A stretch of 64,000 nt of DNA from Nocardioides sp. R-C-SC26 (lineage in GTDB: Bacteria; Actinomycetota; Actinomycetes; Propionibacteriales; Nocardioidaceae). Positions within the stretch are counted from its first letter, which is position 1; each line of letters begins with the position of its first letter. The notes below the pieces were generated by a model that saw nothing but the letters and a program-made list of their open reading frames with translations, searched no databases and was not told the DNA's origin. A program made the position numbers and the translations under genes. The stretch spans positions 115,025 to 179,024 of the forward strand of contig NZ_JAHRHK010000003.1 of assembly GCF_021246465.1 (NCBI RefSeq). The letters are read 5' to 3'. Shown piece after piece: positions 24,519 to 34,322 of the stretch.

Positions 24519-27364
24519 GCTGCTGCTCCTTCGAGGTGAGATACCCGGGCGTGAAGGTCGCGCACCATGAGTTGGAGCGCGACCGACCACTCGGCGTAGT
24601 CGATGCCGGACGGCTGGTCGTCGGTGTCGTAGAGCACGAAGCGACGCAAGCCAGCCGCGTGCAGGTCGTCGGCCATGAATCCCGGGAAGATCCGATCGCC
24701 GACGTGGGTTCGATCGCGGTAGCGGAACCGGTAGGGCTGGACTTCGTACAGCGCGGCCAGGTCGACGTCGTCGAGTGGCTCGATTTCTTCCTTCGACGCC
24801 CGAGTGGACGGCGAGCGCTGGTAGAGGTTGCCGCTGCCGTCGATTCCGACGTAGCCACCGGAGTTGCCCCCGATGCCGGTCATGGTGACGCTGCCGTAGA
24901 ACGTCGCGGCGCTACCCACGCCTAGCGTCTGTGCCGTCACTGGGCCGATCGAGCAGTTGATCCCGGCGCCGGATCCGACGAACTGGATCGGTCCGTTGAC
25001 GATGTTGAGGCCCTGCTGGATCTGGACGACCCGGTCGATCGACAGGTTGCCGCTGGCTCCCGTCATCGTGATCGTCCCCGACGGGGTCACGAATCGCAGC
25101 GTGTTGTCGGCGAGCAGCTCGATCCGTGTGCTGCCCGCCGACGTTCGGACGGTGGAGCCCTCGATGATCGACGACAGCACCGTGCCGCGGAAGGTGGCCG
25201 TGCCGGTGTTGGCGTCGATCGTGACCGTCGGCGATCCGACCGAGTCGTAGGCCACCAGACCGGCGGTGTTGATCTTCACGCCGCGGTTCGCGAGCGCCGT
25301 CGACTGCACGAGATTGGCGGTCAGCGTCGATCCGGAGATGTCGCCGGCAGAGAAGATCCCACCGGTGGTGACCATCTGGCCCGTGGAGTTCAGGAACGAC
25401 CACGCCACCCCGCCGCCTGCGTTGTAGCCCACGATCCCGGCTGTCGAGGCGACGGTGTTCGGGAACGACGCGGAGGGGTTGGTGCGCAGCCAGGCGCTGG
25501 TGGAATCGACCCAGCCGGAGCCGTTCCACACGTAGATGTGGTTGCCGTCGTCGGAGTCGAACCACACGTCGCCCTCGCGCAGATCACCTGAAGGTGCGGT
25601 CGGTTGACGGTAGGAGGCGTTGAGCTCGTCGATCGTGTCGATCGCCGCGGCGGTCTCGTTCAGCAAGTCCTGCAGCGCCGAGGACAACTTCTCCTCACCA
25701 ATCGAGCCGTCCTCGATCTCCAACTCCGGCGACTCCGTCGTGCCCGGCGACGTCGTCGACGGCGGCACCACGATGAGCGGCGCCGTGGGGTCGAGCTCGC
25801 CGCGCAGCAGGGCGAGCGTGCGTTCCTCGACTGTCAGGGCCGGTGAGCCGAGCGTCAGGGTCGCGGTGCCGATGTCGCCGTCGGCGTACTTCACGTGCGT
25901 GACGCGTAGGACCTCGCCGGTGGCCTGCACCATCGCCAGCACACCGGGGCGCAGCTCCCAGGGTTCGACGTCGAGCCCGCTGACCTGGTCGAGGATCCGG
26001 CGGCCGACGACTGCGGTCATCGCACGGGCCGCGAGACGCCCCCGGTTCAGCGAGTCGACCGCCGCGGTCTCGGCCTCCATCGCCGTGGCCTCACCGAGGT
26101 TGACCGGGTCCGCGTCGATGATCCGGTCGCCGGGTTCCGTGGGCCACGATGCGATCGCGCGACGTTGCTCCTTCGTTCCAGGCGGGGTGTAGTAGACCGT
26201 CGCGCGGGTGGGGCGGACTGCGTTGTCGGCGCCACGGCTGAGCGCAACGTCATCGCCGAGCACGTACCGCGCGCCACGTGCGCTCACCGCGGCGTCCTCC
26301 GCAGCCCACTTGACCCACTCGAACCCGAACCCGTTCGCTGTGCCGGGCGTGTAGTGCCACGTCATCTCGTCGTCGGCGGCGCGTAGAGCCTCAAGCACCT
26401 GGGTCCCGCGGATGCCTTCGGGCCATGCGAGGTCGTCGTGGGTGACGGCCGAGGACTCGATCCACACAGCGGCGGGGTCGATCGGCCCGAGCATGCCCCT
26501 GCCGATCAGGTCAGCCACGACCGCGGCTGAGGTGACCGACCCGGCCGCGGCGCTCGGCGCGCCTGAGGTGTCGAAGCGACGACCCGCGACCCGTAGTCCG
26601 GTGAGGGTGACGACCGAGAACGGCGTGGGATTGTTCGTCGGCGCACCCGTGTGCACGAACGTGATCCGAACAAGGTTGACGCCCACAGCGGGGGTGAGAG
26701 TCACGTTCGTGCTCGCGCTGGTGAACGGATACGTCGCGGTCGAGACGAGCGCGCCGTCGTCGTAGCACTCCACGCGGGTCACGAAGTCGGTGTCGGTGGC
26801 CGCTCCCGTGAGCGTGACCTCGACCAGCCCGATCCCGCTGTCGGATGCGGCGAGGCGGCGATACTCGATGCCCGTGGTTGCACCCGGTCCGATCGCGTAA
26901 TCCTCGGGGAAGCCCAGACGCCAGCCGACGACGCCGTCGTCGTTGACCTGGTCGGCGCGGAGTCGGTCGTCGAGTCCCTCGATTCGTGACCATGAGCCGG
27001 TCTCGGTGTCGGCGTAGATCAGCGGCTCGATTCGGTCCCGTCCGGCTGCTGAGGCGCCGACGGCGATCAGGTCGAAGCCCTCTCGGGTGTCGTCGGACAC
27101 CGCTCCGGGTGACTGGCAGAACCCTGCCCAGTGCGCGACGCCGGAGCTGTCGGTGACGATCAGCCGTGATTGCTCTCCGAGTGAGGGCAGTTCGTGCAGT
27201 GGCATGTTGAGACTGATGGACGCCGTCTCTGGCCCACCAGGTGCGGCCCAGGTCAGCTCGGGCGCACCGGTGTCCGCCAGAGCGCCCGTGACGTCGAGGT
27301 CGTTGCTGCGGTCGACCACGCGCCAGGTCAGGGCACCGATGCCTGCGAGACGATCAGCCCGCAT
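24515..27364 (-). CDS. large minor tail protein with C-terminal S74 chaperone
   Basis: 949 aa. The N-terminal third resembles phage tail-hub/gp27-like baseplate proteins. The middle carries collagen-free fibre repeats (YRQPTAPSGDLREGDVWFDS and following). The last about 110 residues form an intramolecular chaperone of the peptidase S74 type: STRASKEEIEPLDDVD with the Ser-Lys pair, then YRFRYRD and PGFMADDL. S74 domains trimerise the fibre and then cut themselves off at that Ser. ATG at 27,364. Confidence 0.85.
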   Translation of the reverse strand: MRADRLAGIGALTWRVVDRSNDLDVTGALADTGAPELTWAAPGGPETASISLNMPLHELPSLGEQSRLIVTDSSGVAHWAGFCQSPGAVSDDTREGFDLIAVGASAAGRDRIEPLIYADTETGSWSRIEGLDDRLRADQVNDDGVVGWRLGFPEDYAIGPGATTGIEYRRLAASDSGIGLVEVTLTGAATDTDFVTRVECYDDGALVSTATYPFTSASTNVTLTPAVGVNLVRITFVHTGAPTNNPTPFSVVTLTGLRVAGRRFDTSGAPSAAAGSVTSAAVVADLIGRGMLGPIDPAAVWIESSAVTHDDLAWPEGIRGTQVLEALRAADDEMTWHYTPGTANGFGFEWVKWAAEDAAVSARGARYVLGDDVALSRGADNAVRPTRATVYYTPPGTKEQRRAIASWPTEPGDRIIDADPVNLGEATAMEAETAAVDSLNRGRLAARAMTAVVGRRILDQVSGLDVEPWELRPGVLAMVQATGEVLRVTHVKYADGDIGTATLTLGSPALTVEERTLALLRGELDPTAPLIVVPPSTTSPGTTESPELEIEDGSIGEEKLSSALQDLLNETAAAIDTIDELNASYRQPTAPSGDLREGDVWFDSDDGNHIYVWNGSGWVDSTSAWLRTNPSASFPNTVASTAGIVGYNAGGGVAWSFLNSTGQMVTTGGIFSAGDISGSTLTANLVQSTALANRGVKINTAGLVAYDSVGSPTVTIDANTGTATFRGTVLSSIIEGSTVRTSAGSTRIELLADNTLRFVTPSGTITMTGASGNLSIDRVVQIQQGLNIVNGPIQFVGSGAGINCSIGPVTAQTLGVGSAATFYGSVTMTGIGGNSGGYVGIDGSGNLYQRSPSTRASKEEIEPLDDVDLAALYEVQPYRFRYRDRTHVGDRIFPGFMADDLHAAGLRRFVLYDTDDQPSGIDYAEWSVALQLMVRDLHARVSHLEGAAA

Positions 27365-27367
27365 CGC

Positions 27368-28741
27368 TCACACTCCCCAGAGGTAGAGGCCGCGGGTGGT
27401 CGCGGTGACGGTCGCGGTTGAGGTGATGGAGTCGGTGTAGCCGGGCGTGAGGGTCGGGTTGAGGTTCTGTAGGACCGTGAGCACGTTGTCTTCGCCGGGG
27501 TGGACCATGGGCCAGCGGCCGGAGACTCCCGGTGACCGTGCAGGCGATGTCCCGGCCGCGAGCGCTGCACGCCGGTGCCGTCCGTCGACGACGACTGCCA
27601 CCGCACCGGTACCTACGGCGTCGGGAGACAGCGACAGCAGGTCTCCGTCAGTGCCAGCAGGGGCCAGTACCATCACGCCGTCGAGCCAGAGTTCGCCTCC
27701 GCTGGTCGCACGACGTACCTCCAGCGTCACCGTCGTCGCACCGGACGCGCCGAGGTCGGCGGCGTCCTCGACGTCCATGCCGGGCCGCGACACGTCGCCG
27801 AGGTGCAGCCACCGCGCCTGTGAGCGGACATGAACGACTTTCCCTTCGGTGTACCTCGCCGAGCCGGCACCAGACTGGATCCGCCACCGCGCCCAGAATG
27901 CTCCGCCGTCGGCCGAGCCAGCGATCCGGATCAGCGGAGTCCAGCGAGCCACGTCAGCCGCCAGAGAAGGGGGCGTCCACGAGGCCGCCGCCGTCCACGC
28001 AGCAAGGGCACCAGACGTCGTGCGCCGGGACCCGGCGACCATCGACGCATCCGACGTCGTGCCGCCGACCGCGCCTCCCCACGACGGTGAACCGACGACG
28101 ACCGGCGCGACTCGTGAGGAGATGACGGCCGGGCCGAGCATCCCGCCAGCGCCGCTGCCACTCCCCGACTTGGCGACCTTCACCCGCACCGATGCGGGTA
28201 CCTCGCCGAGCACGTTCGGCAACGTCACACGCAGCGGGTTCGCGCCGGCCGAAGGGTGGTTGGTCACCGTCCACGACCCGAGCGGCTGCTCCTCTCCGAG
28301 CGCGAACGGATCGGCCGGGCATCGCAGCGTCGTTGTCCAGATGTCGTCGTAGTCAGGGTCGCGGACGACGTGGGTCAGGTCGAGCTGCTCCGGCGCCGCG
28401 GCGTAGGTGCGGAACCAGCGAGGGCCCGTCTGCTCATCGAGCCACACCTCGAGCCAGTTCGACTCCCTCACGAGCTCCCTGGCAACGAGTCCGAGCGCGT
28501 TGATGGCGTCGGCCTTCGACCCGAGGACGCGGAGCGGCAACTCCAAGGTCCGCTCGGTCCAGTACCGCGACCGTGACCCGGCCTCCCCGGAGAGCGAGGG
28601 CATGCCGAGACGCGCGCCGCGCAGCACCTTCGTGCCACCGTTCCACGAGATCCCGGCACGGCCGAGGTTCAGCCGAGTTGCCGCACCTCGCTCCGGCGCC
28701 TCGCAAAACCGGATCTGCGGAAAGCCCGCGATGACGCCCAT
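27368..28741 (-). CDS. distal tail / minor tail protein
   Basis: 457 aa, directly downstream of the tape measure, where Dit-type proteins lie. The N-terminal 150 residues (WTERTLELPLRVLG, LDLTHVVRDPDYDDIWTTTL) match the phage distal-tail fold. A carbohydrate-binding-like beta-sandwich insert lies at about 190-390. ATGA overlap with the tape measure stop. Confidence 0.8.
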   Translation of the reverse strand: MGVIAGFPQIRFCEAPERGAATRLNLGRAGISWNGGTKVLRGARLGMPSLSGEAGSRSRYWTERTLELPLRVLGSKADAINALGLVARELVRESNWLEVWLDEQTGPRWFRTYAAAPEQLDLTHVVRDPDYDDIWTTTLRCPADPFALGEEQPLGSWTVTNHPSAGANPLRVTLPNVLGEVPASVRVKVAKSGSGSGAGGMLGPAVISSRVAPVVVGSPSWGGAVGGTTSDASMVAGSRRTTSGALAAWTAAASWTPPSLAADVARWTPLIRIAGSADGGAFWARWRIQSGAGSARYTEGKVVHVRSQARWLHLGDVSRPGMDVEDAADLGASGATTVTLEVRRATSGGELWLDGVMVLAPAGTDGDLLSLSPDAVGTGAVAVVVDGRHRRAALAAGTSPARSPGVSGRWPMVHPGEDNVLTVLQNLNPTLTPGYTDSITSTATVTATTRGLYLWGV

Positions 28742-31700
28742 CAGCGGACCGCCAACTTCGCCGTGAGCAGGCGGTTTGTCTCCTTGAGCCCGTCCTTCAC
28801 GCCCCGCTCGGCGCCCTCACGAGCACCAGACCGCGCACCATCACGCGAACCGCGCTCGGTGGCCCGCTGTGACCCCTCTCGGGTCTCGCGGATCCCGGCA
28901 GCGGTGCCCTCCTTCGCGCCGGACTTGGTGCCGGCGCGCGCACCGCGCATCGCGCCGGCCTCCATCCGGTCCTCGACGTTCTCCAGTGCCTTCGAGAGCC
29001 GCTCCTGGTTGGCGTTGAGCGCCTCGAGCTTCGACTCCAGCGCCGTGCGGTCCCCGCTGTAGGAGAGCTCGGAGAAGCGGTCTCCGACGTACTGCTGAGC
29101 CGAGAGCAGCCGAATGAACAGGTCCTCGTACTGCCCGACTTCCGCGGTGGTGTCCATGTCGCGCAGGGTCTGCATGTCGCCGCGCATCGCGAGGTCTCGG
29201 AACGCCTCCGAGGCGGGGTCCATGCCCAGAGAGATCAGCCGGTCCAGCAGCCCCGAGCGCTCCAGGGTGTCGTTGAGGTCCGCCTCGAGCTGCAGGGTGG
29301 CGTTCGCGAACCCGCCGCGCTCGTAGGGGTTGTTGGAGAACACGCCCGCGATCGCGCGCTTCATCTCGGCCTGGGCCGCCTCGACCTCAGCCATCTGCTG
29401 GGTGGTCTCGGCGATCTGCGCGTTGACGACCTCAAGCTTCCCGGCCAGGTCGAGTGCACGATCGCGGAGCCTGGACATGCTCTTGGGCACCTCGACGCCG
29501 GCCTCCTTCAGCACCCTGACGAAATCCGCGAACTCCTCGCGCACCTCGGCCTGCGTCATCCCCGCGTTCAGATCGAACGACTGCACGCCTCCGCGGACCG
29601 AGTCGATCCGACTCCGACGCTCGTTCATCGCCTCGCGGCGTGCTTCACGCGCCTCTTCGCGCGCAGCCTTCTCATCCATCTGCCGCGCGAGCCTCAGATC
29701 ACGTGCGGCCTGCCGCAACTCCAACCGGGCTTGCTTCTCCTCCATCCCTGTCAGCGCGTCTTTACCCGTCTTCGCCAACTCGCGTCGGATGTCGCGGATC
29801 TGGATCGAGAGCCGTACCACCTCGAGTTGCTCGTCGAGCGAACGCGCGGCGGCACTGCGGCCATCGCGTCCACCGCTGCCCGCGCTGGACGACGCCGTCG
29901 CCGCCAACGTCGAGTACCCCGACACCGGGTAGGGCGAGAGCGTCGAGGACAGCGGACCGAAGCCGAGCACCGACGGCCGAGTCGAGGACAGCGGACCGTA
30001 GGTGTCGTACATGAACGGCGAGAACCCAGCCGTGCCGCCGTCGGCCAGCATTCCCTTCACCACGTGCGACGGGGCTCCGGCGTTGATCGCCTTCAGGATC
30101 GGGCGGTAGTTCGTCGCCTGGCCGAAGCGGTCCGAGACGACCTCCTCGCCAGGCGCGAGCAGGTAGGCGTATCGGTCGGCGTATGGCCCGCCGTCCTTCG
30201 GGACGGTGCTGCCGTCCGCGCTGCTCTTCTTCGGGCTCGGGTCAGTCGGGATCAGGTGCACCGGTGGAAGCCCAGGGATGCCGGCCGGGACCATCGACTG
30301 CAGGTCGCGGACGTTGCGGGTGATGTTGATCGCGACGTCCTTGTCGTGGATCTGCGACAGGAGCCGCTGGAACTCCGAGACCTTCCGCTTCGCGTCCTCG
30401 GTCTTCGCCTCGATGATCGTGCGGACCATCTTCGGCGTGAGCCCGAGGGTGTTGAGGTACTCGCGCATCTCCTTCCGCGAGACCCCGGCTGCAACGCCGG
30501 CGTCGATCAGCGCCTTGCGCTGGTCTCGGAGCATCCGCGACAGCTCTGCGCCAGTGGCCCCTGCCTCGGACTCTGCGCGTAGGAGCTGCTCCATGTCGCT
30601 GACCCGGCCCCGGATGACGGCACGGTTCTCCATCGCGGCGTCGCTGTTGCCTTCGAGCGTCCTGTTGGTGTCGTGCAGGTCCTCGGCCAACTTACGCAGC
30701 GACTTCGTCCAGTTGTCGGTCGCCGCGGAGAGGTTCATGCCGGGCGAAAGCGCCCCCTCGAGCGCGGCGGCGAACTGGTCTGCGGCCTGCGCGGTGCCGA
30801 TCAGCTCACCGTCGAGGGCGTCGAGCGACTCGATGATCAGTCGCGTGCGCCCCGAGGCGTCGTCGGCCCGCGTGTTGTAGTCGGCGAGCTGTGCCACCAG
30901 GTGGTCGAACCGCAGGTCCCCGACCGACTCCTTGAGCATGTCGACGGTGATCCCCGTCGCCGCCATCGCCGGCGCGGACGCGTTCAGGATCCCCTGCAGC
31001 TCGTTGAGCGACCGCGCCGACCCGTCAACGGGTCCGATGGACTCACCCATCGCCGCGGCAAGCCCCGCGGCAGCCTGGGACAGCAGGTCGACCTCGGCGC
31101 GAGCCGCGGCGAGCTTGGCCTGCTGCTCCTCGATGTCGGAGTCTCCGAAGACACCCTCGATCGCGTTCTTCCACGAGGCCATCGAGTCGCCCGGGCTCTT
31201 GAGCTTCCAGAAGTCACCGTCGAGCGGGTTCGACGTCATCGACACCCGCGACGTGAAGTCCGCAACGTCGCGCTCGTACTGAGCGAGCTGGCTGCTGGCC
31301 TCGGCGAACTGCCCGGCGCCGATGGCAAGGTTGACGCTGTTGAACGACTCCTCGAGCCCGTTGTTCGCCGCCGCCATGTCCATCGTGAGACCGATCGCGG
31401 CACCGATCGCGGCACCCCACGGGCCCATGAAGGTCCCCATCAGGCCGAGCGAGGCGGTGTTCGCCATGCCGGTCTCTTCGGCGACGCCGGAGGTCGCGAG
31501 CGCGACCCCACCCAGGAGGCCGGTCATCTTCCCGGCCTCACTGACGGTGCGCCCGAGGACCTGACGGCGCTCGGTCTCAGCGCGGACATGACGCTCGGTC
31601 GCCATCGCGACGTCGTGGTTGGCCATCTCGACGCGGCTCAGCGAGTCAGTGAGCCGGTCAAGCGAGGTCATCGACGTCCGAAGCCCTCGGGACTGCATCT

Positions 31701-32991
31701 GGTTCTGCGCCTGCATCTGGCCCACGTAGGTCGCCTGGGCGGCGCGCTGCCGCTCTTGGGCCCCTGCGAGGTCCTGCTGCGCCGAGGCGACCTCGCGGTA
31801 CGCCGAGGGCAGCGCGCGGAGCCCGTCGAGCTGCGACTGCACGTTGCCTGCGATCGCGCCCGACACACCACCGGCCATCCCGCCGGCGGCCGCGCGGGTC
31901 TGCAGCGCGGCGGTCACAGCGAGCACTCGGTTCAGCGCCGAGTAGGCCGCCATCGCTGCGAAGATCGGGGTGCCGAGGTCAGAGTCAGCGATCGCGGCCG
32001 TGACCTCGAACATCTTCGTGAGGGTCGTCAGCACCGGCCCACCGAGCGGGGCCGCCGCCTGGGACATCTGCGTCAGCAGATCCACCGTGGAGACGAAGAA
32101 CGCCTCGACCTCCGGCCCGTTCTCGCGGACGTAGGTCAGGAATGCTTCGACGTCCTCGCGACCCTCCGGCGAGGTCGCCCACCGGTCGAACCCGTCGGCG
32201 ACGTCCTCCAGCCAGTCCAGGAACGCCCGGTTTCCGGGCTGGAAGGACTCCCACATCTCCATCGCGCCGTGGGTGAGGTCGCCGAGGATCGTCGAGGTGC
32301 TCCGCAGCGTCGGCGCGGCCTCACGCTCGATGAAGGCGATGAAATCTTCCCACCGGTCCGAGGCGAGGGAGTCGGCCGAGTCGGCGATGATCCGACCGCC
32401 CTCTTCGCTGACCGAACGCATCAGCGACTCGACCCGCGGCGCCATCCGCTCGCCAGCCTCCAGCGCCTCGATCAGACCCGGGAACCAGCCAGCCGCGCCG
32501 GCGTCGCGCAGGTCCTTCAAGATCGGCGTGAAGTCGCTCCACGCGCCAACGAACTGGATCGCCTCAGGCCCCAGCTGGCTCAGGGCGTCCTTGGCCTTCG
32601 CGAGGCTCTCGACAGTGGGGTCGAGCTTGTACTCGCTGACCGCCTTGATCGCGTCGCCAACACCCTGCACGGACGCGACCAGCGTGCCGACCGCGATCGC
32701 GGCGAGGCCACCAACGGACGCGATGCCGGTGAGAGCGGGGATGCTGACCGCGCCGAGGGGCAGCAGCCCCGGCCCGATCATCGCCGCAAGGTCGAGCAGC
32801 ACCCGCACACGCCCGGACAGGGAGTCGATCTCCTTGCCCGCCCGAGACGCTGTGCCCTCGAACTTCCCGAGGTCGCCGTCGGCCTGCCGCACGGATCGCG
32901 ACAGGACCATCGTGTCGCCTGAGGCCATGGCCAGCTTGCGCTGGTAGTCGGCGATGTCGGCCTTCAACCTGACCTCCACAGAGCGGTCCAT
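28741..32991 (-). CDS. tail tape measure protein
   Basis: 1416 aa, long and helical, with hydrophobic stretches near the N-terminus (about 60-130) and middle, and a linker with GPLSST motifs (about residues 1000-1035). The C-terminus is a Gly/charged repeat (GTKSGAKEGT, GSRDGARSGA). The length predicts a tail of roughly 200 nm at 0.15 nm per residue. AGGAGG is 7 nt from ATG 32,991 but only 1 nt from the in-frame GTG 32,997, so ATG 32,991 is the start. Confidence 0.95.
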   Translation of the reverse strand: MDRSVEVRLKADIADYQRKLAMASGDTMVLSRSVRQADGDLGKFEGTASRAGKEIDSLSGRVRVLLDLAAMIGPGLLPLGAVSIPALTGIASVGGLAAIAVGTLVASVQGVGDAIKAVSEYKLDPTVESLAKAKDALSQLGPEAIQFVGAWSDFTPILKDLRDAGAAGWFPGLIEALEAGERMAPRVESLMRSVSEEGGRIIADSADSLASDRWEDFIAFIEREAAPTLRSTSTILGDLTHGAMEMWESFQPGNRAFLDWLEDVADGFDRWATSPEGREDVEAFLTYVRENGPEVEAFFVSTVDLLTQMSQAAAPLGGPVLTTLTKMFEVTAAIADSDLGTPIFAAMAAYSALNRVLAVTAALQTRAAAGGMAGGVSGAIAGNVQSQLDGLRALPSAYREVASAQQDLAGAQERQRAAQATYVGQMQAQNQMQSRGLRTSMTSLDRLTDSLSRVEMANHDVAMATERHVRAETERRQVLGRTVSEAGKMTGLLGGVALATSGVAEETGMANTASLGLMGTFMGPWGAAIGAAIGLTMDMAAANNGLEESFNSVNLAIGAGQFAEASSQLAQYERDVADFTSRVSMTSNPLDGDFWKLKSPGDSMASWKNAIEGVFGDSDIEEQQAKLAAARAEVDLLSQAAAGLAAAMGESIGPVDGSARSLNELQGILNASAPAMAATGITVDMLKESVGDLRFDHLVAQLADYNTRADDASGRTRLIIESLDALDGELIGTAQAADQFAAALEGALSPGMNLSAATDNWTKSLRKLAEDLHDTNRTLEGNSDAAMENRAVIRGRVSDMEQLLRAESEAGATGAELSRMLRDQRKALIDAGVAAGVSRKEMREYLNTLGLTPKMVRTIIEAKTEDAKRKVSEFQRLLSQIHDKDVAINITRNVRDLQSMVPAGIPGLPPVHLIPTDPSPKKSSADGSTVPKDGGPYADRYAYLLAPGEEVVSDRFGQATNYRPILKAINAGAPSHVVKGMLADGGTAGFSPFMYDTYGPLSSTRPSVLGFGPLSSTLSPYPVSGYSTLAATASSSAGSGGRDGRSAAARSLDEQLEVVRLSIQIRDIRRELAKTGKDALTGMEEKQARLELRQAARDLRLARQMDEKAAREEAREARREAMNERRSRIDSVRGGVQSFDLNAGMTQAEVREEFADFVRVLKEAGVEVPKSMSRLRDRALDLAGKLEVVNAQIAETTQQMAEVEAAQAEMKRAIAGVFSNNPYERGGFANATLQLEADLNDTLERSGLLDRLISLGMDPASEAFRDLAMRGDMQTLRDMDTTAEVGQYEDLFIRLLSAQQYVGDRFSELSYSGDRTALESKLEALNANQERLSKALENVEDRMEAGAMRGARAGTKSGAKEGTAAGIRETREGSQRATERGSRDGARSGAREGAERGVKDGLKETNRLLTAKLAVR
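29942..29998. repeat. 18-bp direct repeat within tape measure gene
   Basis: GTCGAGGACAGCGGACCG occurs at 29,942-29,959 and 29,981-29,998. It encodes the duplicated GPLSST motif. A recent slippage-type duplication in a flexible linker. Confidence 0.8.
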
Positions 32992-32993
32992 GG

Positions 32994-33260
32994 TCACACC
33001 TCCTTGGCGCGCAGCCGAGTGCTCCAGACGAGAGCGTCGGGGTGGGGGTTGGTCTCGGAGTCGATGCCCTTCTGGGCCTCACGCAGGGCGGTGAGGCGGT
33101 GACACCGCGTCGGCGGCGGGGCGTGCCAGTCGAACTCCAGATCGGGGTCCTGGCAGAGGTAGGCCGGGCCGCCGCACGCCGAGCAGAGGTTCACGCTGTC
33201 GTGGGCCAGTGCGAGGTCGCGCGTGGCGTCGTCCCACTCGGGCTCGGCCGCGCGCGTCAC
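32994..33260 (-). CDS. small Cys-rich protein before tape measure
   Basis: 88 aa. CSACGG...CQDP...CH gives a compact zinc-like site (about residues 26-54), followed by a helical tail. Its place between the tail chaperone and tape measure is the slot of gpT-type chaperone extensions, but it has its own GTG (GTGA overlap), and I saw no slippery heptamer to make a frameshift product. Confidence 0.65.
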   Translation of the reverse strand: MTRAAEPEWDDATRDLALAHDSVNLCSACGGPAYLCQDPDLEFDWHAPPPTRCHRLTALREAQKGIDSETNPHPDALVWSTRLRAKEV

Positions 33261-33976
33261 GTACCGCTGGACTTGCCCTTCTTGCGGGTGCCCTTCGGGG
33301 TACCGGACGACGTCGGTGACCCAGACCGGCTCCCACCCTCGGAATCGCTTCGGTGAGACTCCCCAGGACTTGGCGGTGTCGAGCTCGCTCCGGAGTCCTG
33401 GGTCCTGAGCAATGAGCGAGCCGAGGGAGGGACCTGGGAAGTGCCCTCATTCGCACGGACCGCCTTGCCGAACAGCCGGTCGATGGTTCCGCTGTTGAGC
33501 ACACCCTTCTTCACCGTGCGGCCCTCGCCATCCACAGTGCCGAGGAGGTGATCCCACGTCGCCACAGGGATCTCGGTGAGCTCCGAGCCGTCGTAGCCGA
33601 TGGTCTTCACGCACGACTCGCGGATCAGCGCTGAGGGCCAGGTCAAGATGTTGTAGCCGAGCACCCGGTCGAACGCTTCGCCCTCCCGCGGAAGATGCTT
33701 CGCTCGAAGGGCGAGGTACTCGGGCTGGTCGACCTTGCCGAAGCAGAACGTGACCGTCGAGACCTCCCACCGCTGCCGCACCTCGTCGGCGTGATCCACC
33801 GCGGCCGTCATCGCCGGCTCCTGATCGCCGAGCGAGGCATGCCGCGCATCGTGGTCCACGGCGGCGTTGAGTCCGGCGACCGCGGCGTCGTACTCAGCCT
33901 GCAACGCTGCGTCGAGCGCGATCTTGATCGTCTCGCACGGCGGCGTCGCCGCGTTCATGGTGTCCAGGACGCTCAT
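33257..33976 (-). CDS. tail assembly chaperone-like protein
   Basis: 239 aa. The helical N-terminal half (VDQPEYLALRAKHLPR, YNILTWPSALIRESC) resembles actinophage tail assembly chaperones that coat the tape measure. The C-terminal 60 residues are a Ser/Gly/Lys-rich disordered tail. ATGA coupling with the upstream gene. Confidence 0.75.
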   Translation of the reverse strand: MSVLDTMNAATPPCETIKIALDAALQAEYDAAVAGLNAAVDHDARHASLGDQEPAMTAAVDHADEVRQRWEVSTVTFCFGKVDQPEYLALRAKHLPREGEAFDRVLGYNILTWPSALIRESCVKTIGYDGSELTEIPVATWDHLLGTVDGEGRTVKKGVLNSGTIDRLFGKAVRANEGTSQVPPSARSLLRTQDSGASSTPPSPGESHRSDSEGGSRSGSPTSSGTPKGTRKKGKSSGT

Positions 33977-34200
33977 CGGGTCGCGCTCCCGACTGCGGCC
34001 CGCACTGACCGCTCGATGAGCGCGGCGAGCTCGGTCGGCGTCAGCTCCGCGACCTTCGGCTCACCGGAGCGGCACAGCAGGATCCAGTCCCGGCCGCCGA
34101 CGTGGTGAGCCGAAATCACAGAATCACCGGACGATGCGACCGCCTCGTGCGCCTGCTCGAGCTTGTCGGCCGTCGTCCGGTATGGGTAGTAGCGGTTCAA
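33973..34200 (-). CDS. small tail-module protein
   Basis: 75 aa from TTG 34,200, chosen because AAGGAGG lies 8 nt upstream, whereas the in-frame ATG 34,236 has none. It ends with LTPTELAALIERSVRAAVG. Probably a small tail assembly factor; unassigned. The 120 bp upstream of it holds only an imperfect GGTGGG/CCCACC stem with C-rich flanks (about 34,270-34,310), which may attenuate transcription after the tail tube gene. Confidence 0.6.
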   Translation of the reverse strand: MNRYYPYRTTADKLEQAHEAVASSGDSVISAHHVGGRDWILLCRSGEPKVAELTPTELAALIERSVRAAVGSATR

Positions 34201-34322
34201 CGTGTCCGCCTCCTTGGCGTCGGTGAGAACCCCCATCGGCGCCGTGCCGACAGGGGGTAGAGAGGGTGGTGGGCCGCCCGCAGGACGAGGGGCGAGCGAC
34301 CCACCGGGCCTGACGGGAGAGG

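Noticed and set aside
30673-32922. Long open frame (749 codons) on the plus strand
   Set aside because: Antisense to the tape measure gene; high GC keeps the opposite frame open. Composition is Arg/His-rich nonsense with no domain.
32994-33976. Programmed -1 frameshift joining the two tail chaperone genes
   Set aside because: No X-XXY-YYZ slippery heptamer found near the overlap, and the second gene has its own GTG in a GTGA overlap.
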